A stretch of 43,441 bases of DNA from Emiliania huxleyi CCMP1516 (Eukaryota > Haptophyta > Isochrysidales > Noelaerhabdaceae), in assembly GCF_000372725.1 (NCBI RefSeq), contig NW_005200701.1:31821-75261 (forward strand). The letters run 5' to 3'. How positions within the stretch are numbered: the stretch's first letter is position 1; every line of letters begins with the position of its first letter. Shown in pieces: positions 37,023 through 43,441 of this stretch. The translations under genes were made by a program, and so were the position numbers. Under the pieces are notes generated by a model. It searched no databases, was not told the DNA's origin, and saw only the letters and a list, made by a program, of their open reading frames with translations.

Positions 37023-39312
37023 TCAAGATCCTCGCCGCGCACTCGACACATTCGTCTCAGACCCTGCAGTTGGCCCTGCTGCTGCTCGTCTCCAGTCCTG
37101 CAGATGCGGCGAGAAGCGGCGCGCGACGTCGGCCAACACGGCGCAGAGTAGGGAGGACGCGTGGCGCGCGTCGTCTGCGCTGCGCGCCTCGGCCAGCTCG
37201 TACAGGAACCACGGCCGGTAGAGCTCGAGCACGCGCATCATCTGCGCGTGGCGGCCCTCCGCCTCGGCGACGAGGGCTGGCAGCTCGCGCCACTGCGCCT
37301 CGGGGAGACGGAGGAAGGAGGCCGCCGGTGTCGCGCCGATGAGCCCGCCTACCCTCGGGCCGCCTCGCCTCATCTCGGGGGAGCTGAAGGGCGCCGCTGT
37401 CGACGCGCCGAGCAGCCCGCCGGAGCGAGAGAGCAGCCTTAGCCCGCCACCCGCGCCGCTGAGATTGGACACCGGGGCCAGACCGACGTCACGCCGCCTC
37501 GACGCGCCCGTCCCCGCCGCCGACGCGCCCGTCCCCGCCGCCGCTGCGCCCGTCCTCGTCCCCGCCGCTCCCGAGCCCGCCACCGCCGCCTCCGCCTCCG
37601 CCTCCGCCTCCGCCTCCGCCTCCTCCGCCTCCGCCTCCGCCTCCGCCTCCGCCTCTGAATCCGCCTCCTCCGCCCCGCCCCGTGTGCGTGGCTCTGCCTT
37701 CGCCTCCTCCGACTGTCCCACGAAAGGGAGGGCGAGCCTAGAAGACGTCCAAAGAAGGTGCGACGGGAAGGCTCGCCTCCTCCGACTGCCCCACGGATAG
37801 GGAGGGAGAGCCCGTCGGCGAGCAGGATCGGGATGCACTTAGCGGCGACCGCCTCGAAGAGACGCCGCGTCGACGGCGTCCGCCCCGCCGGCACGACGCA
37901 GAAGCGGCACGTCCTCAGCCGCTGCCGTGCTGCGCACGCCGCCGCGCGGCGGCGTCTGTCGTGTGCCGGTGCGCTCGAGCGGCCGGTGGGGCGGAGGTGC
38001 GCTCCGGGGACGCGGCGGAGGGGGGAGGAGGGGGCGAGGAGCGCCTCGCGCAGCCGCGTGCTCGGCGTCGCCTCGAGGCAGACGGAGCGGCGCTTGCTGC
38101 CCGCCGTGACGGCGTCGTCCTGCGGCAGCCACGGCACAAAGTGCGGCACGCGCACCTCCTTCCTCTGCCACCGGCCGGCGGCCAGCCCTGCGAACGGCTG
38201 GCTCTGCGCCCCTCGGTCGGGGTCTGCACGCAAGTGGATCGCCTGGAGGCGGATGGCGTCGGCGAGCAAGGGAAGCGCCTCGCCAAAGAGTAGCTCCATC
38301 GGGCGGCCAGACGAGAGGAGGAACATGTGGTCCCGCCCTCCCGACCGCCTGTAGTACGGCGACGCCTCGAGCTGCCGCCGCAGAGTGGCGATGAGCGCTG
38401 CGCGGGCGGACTGGTTCTTCTGGCCGAGGGCGAGCCGCGAGTAGAAAGGGACGAAGAAGAAGTCCGCCGACTCTGGTGACGCGGTGGCAAAGGGCGACGC
38501 GAGCAGAGCGCGGTGGAAGGCGAACTCGGAGAGGAACTGCGAGCGAGGGTGCCAGATGTCCAGGAACGAAGCCGAAGAGCGGCTGCCGAGGAGCTGCCGG
38601 TGGAGCGTGTCGAGCCAGCGGTAGACGTACACGAGCGGGCGGCTGCCGCGAGCCGCGAGCCGCTCGCCACACACACCGCTCCAGCTCCTGCCACCTGCAG
38701 CGACGCTCAGAGACGGCTCACCGAACAGCTGCGAGACGGGCCACCGCACCGCTGATCCGCACCGCTGGTGCTCGGGCCGCCATGCGCCGCCGGCCCCGCG
38801 CGCGTCGGCGCCGCGCGGGGAAGCGACCTCGACCCGAGCGCCTGACAGCGGCGCGAGACCTCGCCGAGGTGAGGCAAGAGCCATGGCGGCCGTCTCAGCC
38901 ATCAGGCAAGACGCACCGCTGCAAGGCCTGGGCAGCGGCCATGCGTCCGGTTGCCGAGGCGGCCTGCCGCCTGCACGATCGCCGCCGTCTCGTTGGGCGC
39001 GCACCAGCGGGAGAGCGCGTCCGCCTCGGCATCGCCCAGCGCGGCGGACGACGCGTTGGCCTGTCCGCCGCCACACGGCCGCCACCTCCCGTCGCCGCTC
39101 GCTCTGCCGACGAGGGCGGGCTCTGCGAAGCGCTGCTGCGCGTCGAAGAGGAAGGCGCCCTTCTGCGCCTCGGTCTCGTCCTGGGAGGGCCGGCCGACGA
39201 CCGAGGCCAACACAAGTGCGCCGCCGATGAGCGCAAGCGGACGGAGAAGCGGCGTGAGGCCGTCGACAAACGTGGTGAGCCGCTCCTCCTCAGAGCTGCG
39301 CGGATTGGGCAT
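37023..39312 (-). CDS. Exostosin-like glycosyltransferase (GT47 family), three exons
   Basis: Model: exons 39312-38928, 38841-37812 and 37737-37023, frame-consistent, 709 residues. The N-terminus is a type II anchor (LLRPLALIGGALVLASVVG) after a short cytosolic tail, followed by a lumenal stem with N-x-S/T sites. The exostosin domain begins at PLVYVYRWLDTLHRQ: SEFAFHRALLASPFATASPE, SADFFFVPFYSRLALG, GGRDHMFLLSSGRPMELLFG, VRVPHFVPWLPQDD, RTCRFCVVPAGRTPSTRRLF and EAVAAKCIPILLADGL. These are conserved GT47 features; the enzyme would act in the Golgi on a wall or scale polysaccharide (inferred). The C-terminal exon has a (EA)n run (37570-37670) and helices (EGRHAQMMRVLELYRPWFLY). Both introns are short, GC-AG, and bounded by repeated exon sequence. 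Confidence 0.78.
37701..37812. repeat. 38-39-bp direct repeat bounding a 74-bp intron in the GT47 gene
   Basis: 37701-37738 and 37774-37812 match except for about four substitutions and one indel. The intron 37738-37811 has the same length as the repeat spacing. Spliced at GG|GC and AG|GC in the two copies it yields ADGLALPFVGQSEEAK without interruption. Confidence 0.8.
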
Positions 39313-39369
39313 GGTGGAGCACCACCCTCGTTAGTCTGCAGAGGGCAGTGCACTGCACGCAGCCGACCG

Positions 39370-40090
39370 CTGTGAACCTCGAGGGGGCTCGGTCTCGCGG
39401 AGCGCACAGTTTGAGCGACTGTGTGCTGCAGCCCCCCGACGATCACGCCTCTTCCCACAGGAGCAGCTGTGAAGTGGCTAACAGCGGACGAGTTCGACTT
39501 GCACAGGCGGAAGAAAGCGCGGCCGGAAATATTCGCTCCCATACCGCGTTGGTGCCCAGTCCGAGCCTGGCTGTTCTTCACCTTCCTACATACATACATA
39601 CCAACCCTTTTCAACTCAACATCGACGCCCGCCAACCGCACGGCCGACATTGCGTCATGCGGCCAGATTGTGCGAAGCGACAGCGGGCCGCCCATCAGCC
39701 TCGCGACATGCTCGGCCACATCACTTGAGTAGATGATTCCCATGCCGCTCGGATACGGTATGAATGTAAAGGGCCCCTCCTGCGTCTTGGGGAACAAAAC
39801 TTGGGCGGCATGCACAGTCAACCATCGCCACGATCGCCCGCGCGCAACCGCTGCACGTCCCTGTTGCCACAGTTGCGCACGGCCCTTCCCCAGTAGACGC
39901 ATCAATCCACAATCGCGATCCGCGCACCGCGGCCACAGCGCACAGGGGCTCTCACGCGCGCACGTCGACCTCCCGCGCCCGTGCCCTAGTTCGAATGTAT
40001 GTATATGTGACGCGCGCGGTCATGGCAAAAGAACTCACACACAAGGCAACTCACAAGGGAGCTGGACCTGAAGACGGCTCACACGTCAGA
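39370..40090 (-). repeat. Segmental duplication block A, inverted copy with internal deletion
   Basis: Corresponds to 17322-17830 plus 18290-18580 in reverse orientation. It ends about 60 bp upstream of the ATG of the GT47 gene, in the same relative orientation as the first copy has to the esterase-like gene. Confidence 0.9.
39615..39902 (-). pseudogene. GT31-like remnant, truncated copy
   Basis: Reads LLGKGRAQLWQQGRAAVARG, GPFTFIPYPSGMGIIYSSDV, AEHVARLMGG and DAMSAVRLAGVDVELK in one frame, then enters repeat R2 by the deletion at about 39612. Compared with the 17.5-kb copy it lacks the 2-bp insertion but also lacks the DDYRF end. Confidence 0.6.
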
Positions 40091-40196
40091 AAGGGCCCGC
40101 CCTCGGCCTTGCTCTACATGGTAACGGATAAGAAGAGAAAAACCCCCGGACCGGGACGCCGGCGGTCCGAGTCGGGACACGCTGTGGTTCAGACGT
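40089..40196 (+). repeat. 108-bp direct repeat, copy 1
   Basis: GAAAGGGCCCGCCCTCGGCC ... GTGGTTCAGACGT recurs at 40813-40919 with a one-base deletion. Confidence 0.95.
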
Positions 40197-41366
40197 CCCC
40201 CCCCTCGACGCAGTCGAGTGACTGACATGAATAGGGAGGAGAAAGTGTCCCCCACATATCACCACAGACGCAGCACAGGGGCTCCAATCCTGTCCGCCGG
40301 GGCCTCGGCTAGATCTCCAGTGGGGAGTGCGAGGGCTGGATCGACTGCAGCGAGAGTGTGGGTTGTGGACCGTCGGGATAGCGTGTGGCGTAGATGTTCT
40401 CCTGGAAGTAGAGAGGCTGATGTCTCTCGCCCTGCAGGAAGGAGAAACTCGGACGGCAGAGTGAAAACTCCTCCCTGCGGCATGTGCGCAGAACGGGTTG
40501 CGCAATGTGCGGCATCGTGTTGAGGGCTCGGGAGGGCAACGACGGCAGCGTTGCCGAGCTTGTACAGGGGCCTCAATCCTGTCCCCGATGGGGTGCGCCT
40601 CTCGCCGCGCGCGTAGCAGTCGGCGCGCGGGTAGCCTCAGAGATGCGCAGAGCGAGATGCGGTTATCAGCAAACCAAGCCCTGGGCTTGGATGGGCGCGG
40701 CGAAGCCGCGGCGCAGTGGATAGCGTGAAGAACTCGAGATTGCTGGGATCTTGAGCCGCCGCTGCCACGTGCAAGCCCCGCAGAGGTGCGGGCGAGAGGG
40801 CGGCCCGAGCCCGAAAGGGCCCGCCCTCGGCCTTGCTCTACATGGTAACGGATAAGAAGAGAAAAACCCCCGGACCGGGACGCCGGCGGTCGAGTCGGGA
40901 CACGCTGTGGTTCAGACGTGGCGGGCATCAGGACGGACGGGCTCGGCGAGGCCAAGCGCCTGGTCCCTGGAGGGCGGCCTGGTTCTCGGCGATGTTGCGC
41001 GCGCGCTTGGCCTCGTACTTGGAGAGCTGCGGCGGCTCCCGCTCAGTGCGCTTGCGGGACTGGAAGTGCGAGGTGAGAGACATGCGCGGAGTTGTTTCGC
41101 GCGAACAGTTTCGCGGAGTTGTTTTTCGTGCGACGTTTTTTCTGTTTTTTTGCCGCAATAAAGAAAGAAACGAAGTGAACTAGGATGAGGATGAGGACAT
41201 GGCATATCGCTCTCGGGCCCACAGACATCCCGCACACCCGCCGCCACCCGCGCGCGCCCCACCCCGGCCGGGAGAAAGGGGAGTGACAGTTTGGGATGGA
41301 CAGCCCGAGTATGTTGAGTCCTCGCTCAACAACGGAAGAAACCGCGGGGTATTTTTCTTTTCCACG
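40197..41366. other. Stretch between and after the 108-bp repeats, no supported gene
   Basis: A 289-codon minus-strand frame (40086-40955) spans both repeats but is Arg/Ser/Pro-rich and unlike protein. CAATCCTGTCC occurs at about 40288 and 40569. A tRNA-like D-arm sequence (GCGCAGTGGATAGCG, 40731) lacks a matching T-arm. 41090-41160 is T-rich. Nothing else is recognised. Confidence 0.5.
40813..40919 (+). repeat. 108-bp direct repeat, copy 2
   Basis: Same orientation as 40089-40196 at a distance of 724 bp; one base shorter. The arrangement resembles very short LTRs or simply a duplicated flank. Confidence 0.95.
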
Positions 41367-42557
41367 ATGGGGCCCGCCTTCACCGCCGCCGAGCGACGCC
41401 GCGCCGCCGCCCGGCTCAGAGAATTTGGACGTGGGCGGCTGGCAGGTCGTCGTCGCCGACGGGCACGCGGTGCTGCCCGAAGGCATGACGCATCTGCCGG
41501 ACGGGTGTTCATCAACCGCACCTCTCTCGTCTCGGTCACATGCCCGCGCAGCCTCGTCTCCATCGGCAGCTTCGCCTTCGCCGACTGCTCCTCGCTCGTC
41601 TCCATCGACCTACCCGCCGGCCTCACCTCCATCGGCAGCTGCGCCTTCCGCAACTGCTCCTCCCTTGCCTCCGTCACCCTCCCCGCCGGCCTCACCTCCA
41701 TCGGCAACCACGCCTTCCTCGGCTGCTCCGCCCTCGCCTCCGTCACCTTCCCTGCCGGCCTCACCTCCATCGGCGACGGCGCCTTCGACCGCTGCTCCGC
41801 CCTGTCCCGCGTCACTTTCCCCGCTGGCCTCACCTCCATCGGCAGCGGCGCCTTCGCCCGCTGCTCCTCCCTCTCCTCCGTCACCTTTCCCGCCGGCCTC
41901 ACCTCCATCGGCAACCACGCCTTCCTCGGCTGCTCCGCCCTCGCCTCCGTCACCTTCCCTGCCGGCCTCACCTCCATCGGCAGCAGCGCCTTCTATGGCT
42001 GCTCCGCCCTCACCCGCGTCACCTTCCCCGCCGGCCTCGTCTCCATCCGCAGCTACGCCTTCGCCCGCTGCTCCTCCCTCTCCTCCGTCACCTTCCCCGC
42101 CGGCCTCACCTCCATCGGCAGCGGCGCCTTCGCCCGCTGCTCCTCCCTCGCCTCCGTCACCTTCCCTGCCGGCCTCACCTCCATCGGCGACGGCGCCTTC
42201 GACCGCTGCTCCGCCCTGTCCCGCGTCACTTTCCCCGCTGGCCTCACCTCCATCGGCAGCGGCGCCTTCGCCCGCTGCTCCTCCCTGACCCGCGTCACCG
42301 TGCCAGACACTGCCACCATCCCCACCTTCTTCCCTCCCGCCACCACCGTTCTCCGCCTCCCTCCCAAGAGGATGCGCGACCTGCAGCGCTGGTACGAGGC
42401 GGTGGACGGGGCTCTGGCCTACAAGCGCTGCCGCCCCCTCCTCTACAGCTGGCTAGAGCGGGCCCAGACCAGGCTCGGCTCTTACGGCCCGGACGGCGCG
42501 GCGCGCCAGCGCGACCTCGAGGAGTTCGAGGGCGATTTTGGGCTGCTTGTAGAGTGA
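41367..42557 (+). CDS. BspA-type (LRR_5) leucine-rich-repeat protein
   Basis: 396 residues from ATG 41367 ([20 protein letters not shown]). From about 41510 to 42300 there are about twelve 23-residue repeats of the BspA/Treponema type: [22 protein letters not shown]. The C-terminus ([46 protein letters not shown]) is helical. Residues 21-48 are Arg/Ala-rich in the main frame, whereas the +1 frame reads [19 protein letters not shown] and EGMTHLPDG, a typical N-terminal cap, so two compensating 1-bp indels (near 41425 and 41504) or a splicing event are likely. Such proteins are greatly expanded in some protists; the function is probably protein binding, location unknown. Confidence 0.8.
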   Translation: MGPAFTAAERRRAAARLREFGRGRLAGRRRRRARGAARRHDASAGRVFINRTSLVSVTCPRSLVSIGSFAFADCSSLVSIDLPAGLTSIGSCAFRNCSSLASVTLPAGLTSIGNHAFLGCSALASVTFPAGLTSIGDGAFDRCSALSRVTFPAGLTSIGSGAFARCSSLSSVTFPAGLTSIGNHAFLGCSALASVTFPAGLTSIGSSAFYGCSALTRVTFPAGLVSIRSYAFARCSSLSSVTFPAGLTSIGSGAFARCSSLASVTFPAGLTSIGDGAFDRCSALSRVTFPAGLTSIGSGAFARCSSLTRVTVPDTATIPTFFPPATTVLRLPPKRMRDLQRWYEAVDGALAYKRCRPLLYSWLERAQTRLGSYGPDGAARQRDLEEFEGDFGLLVE

Positions 42558-42821
42558 CAGGCGTGATTGAAATGTGACAAGCGTGATTGAAATCGCTGTG
42601 ACTTACAGCTGAGTGGTGCGATAGTGCACGCTCCGAGGCGCGAGGGGTGGCTGGGACCGACCGGGTTTCTTTACTAGAGCACTTGGGCTAGTGCCATTTC
42701 ACTCTGACACTGAGTGACACGCTAATCTTGAAAACGTCTCTCCACAACGGAGCTCCGTGTTGCTTCCAGCGCCCTCCCCCGCGCTCCCTGCGGCCATGGC
42801 CGATACTACTAGTATGAGAGG

Positions 42822-43160
42822 TCATCTGGCTACCGCGAGAGCGACCCAACTCGTCGACATCGTCCGATGATGGTGCCGCAAAGTCAGCCTTCGGAGGCTA
42901 TCGTCGCGTCGAGCCGGCAGTAGCCGTGACATGTGGTTCCACCACCCCTCGCAGGCTTTGCCTCTGACCGCCACCATTCCCAGGCTGCCTAATGGGATGG
43001 AAAGGAAGGCTCGGCGAGCGTATAGAAGCGTTCTCGACCTCGTCGTGGCAACCTGCACGGCAGCGCTGGCGGGCGCGATGAGCGTCGTGCCACCTGACCG
43101 GAGACGGGTCGCAGGCGTCGTACCGAGCGCGTCGAGACCGTGTCCTGTTGTGATCTGCAC
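42822..43160 (-). CDS. Hypothetical ORF reaching into the edge inverted repeat
   Basis: The frame reads MQITTGHGLDALGTTPATRL, SGGTTLIAPASAAVQVATT, RTLLYARRAFLSIPLGSLGM, VAVRGKACEGWWNHMSRLLP. The first 30 residues are repeated with conservative changes in the right arm of the inverted repeat (VQITAGHGLDALGTTPATG), most base differences there being compatible with coding. GTGCAG before the reading frame in both arms could be a splice acceptor. No family recognised. Confidence 0.35.
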   Translation of the reverse strand: MQITTGHGLDALGTTPATRLRSGGTTLIAPASAAVQVATTRSRTLLYARRAFLSIPLGSLGMVAVRGKACEGWWNHMSRLLPARRDDSLRRLTLRHHHRTMSTSWVALAVAR

Positions 43161-43441
43161 GGGTGAGTCACGTCGGCGTCAAAGGAGCGACGTGCGACCT
43201 GTCAGAGCTTGATCTCCGATCTCAGCGGCGTCGAGTCGTCTCCGGCGGCGACAATTTTGTCCCTCCCCAGGACGCGCAGAGGCAGCTGCGATCGGAGATC
43301 AAGCTCTGACAGGTCGCACGTCGCTCCTTTGACGCCGACGTGACTCACGCGTGCAGATCACAGCAGGGCACGGTCTCGACGCGCTCGGGACGACGCCTGC
43401 GACCGGTCGGGGGTCAGGTGGCACGACGCTCATCGCGCCCG
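43070..43441. repeat. Large inverted repeat at the right edge: 152-bp arms, 68-bp spacer
   Basis: 43070-43221 is inverted at 43290-43441 with about ten differences, and the match continues to the last base of the window, so the arms are longer. The spacer is 43222-43289. Confidence 0.93.

Noticed and set aside
40700..40790. tRNA-like D-arm (GCGCAGTGGATAGCG)
   Set aside because: No T-arm with GGTTCGA and no matching anticodon stem downstream; the following CTCGAGAT/ATCTTGAG hairpin does not give an anticodon loop.
40086..40955. 289-codon minus-strand ORF across both 108-bp repeats
   Set aside because: Arg/Ser/Pro/Cys-rich composition with no segment resembling a protein; probably a chance frame in GC-rich repeats.
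41180..41977. Minus-strand ORF with repeated [12 protein letters not shown]
   Set aside because: It is the antisense of the LRR repeats, which fit a known repeat consensus on the plus strand.

Overview
The window looks like nuclear DNA of a GC-rich unicellular alga, most probably a haptophyte. The signs are intron-containing genes with GC-rich third positions, many microsatellites, F-box/RCC1 propellers, BspA-type leucine-rich repeats, Pro-rich (SPPP) wall-type protein, a bestrophin-like channel, exostosin-like GT47 and acetyl-esterase-like glycan genes, and several introns that read best with GC-AG ends. The taxonomic call is inference; no organellar or bacterial operon signature is visible.

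Left part (1-12.9 kb): a secreted SPPP-rich repeat protein runs off the left edge on the minus strand, followed upstream by a J-domain protein and its probable N-terminal half. A coiled-coil gene (+) and a lower-GC stretch carry a tiny very basic protein, a 15-bp tandem array and a perfect 56-bp palindrome. Then come a bestrophin-like channel (first exon only recognisable), a PDZ-domain protein, a decayed copia-type reverse transcriptase/RNase H fragment and a CxxC protein.

Middle (13-28 kb): an F-box/RCC1 protein with a broken partial copy next to it; a repeat-rich stretch with (GT)n, a palindromic MITE-like element and a dispersed repeat (called R1 here) that ends in (GGTAA)n; a GT31 galactosyltransferase remnant; an SGNH/PC-esterase-like protein; a nucleoside-hydrolase-like membrane protein that lacks its N-terminal half; a HAD-like protein for which a complete four-exon model can be built; small hypothetical genes; a (CT)n tract; and a small membrane protein enclosed by two inverted R1 copies.

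Right part (28-43.4 kb): an FkbM-like methyltransferase, several hypothetical ORFs, a second F-box/RCC1 paralogue with a repeated upstream motif, a three-exon exostosin-like GT47 gene, an inverted copy of the GT31-remnant block directly upstream of it, a BspA-type LRR protein, and a 152-bp inverted repeat at the right edge.

The most striking observation is that introns in two unrelated genes (HAD-like and GT47) are bounded by direct repeats of the flanking exon, and splice at matching AG|GC or AG|GT sites within the repeats. In the clearest case a 68-bp intron equals one 68-bp duplication unit with a perfect 32-bp repeat. This looks like recent intron birth by local tandem duplication. A second theme is the sharing of upstream blocks: the same GT31-remnant/repeat segment lies just 5' of both the esterase-like and the GT47 gene.
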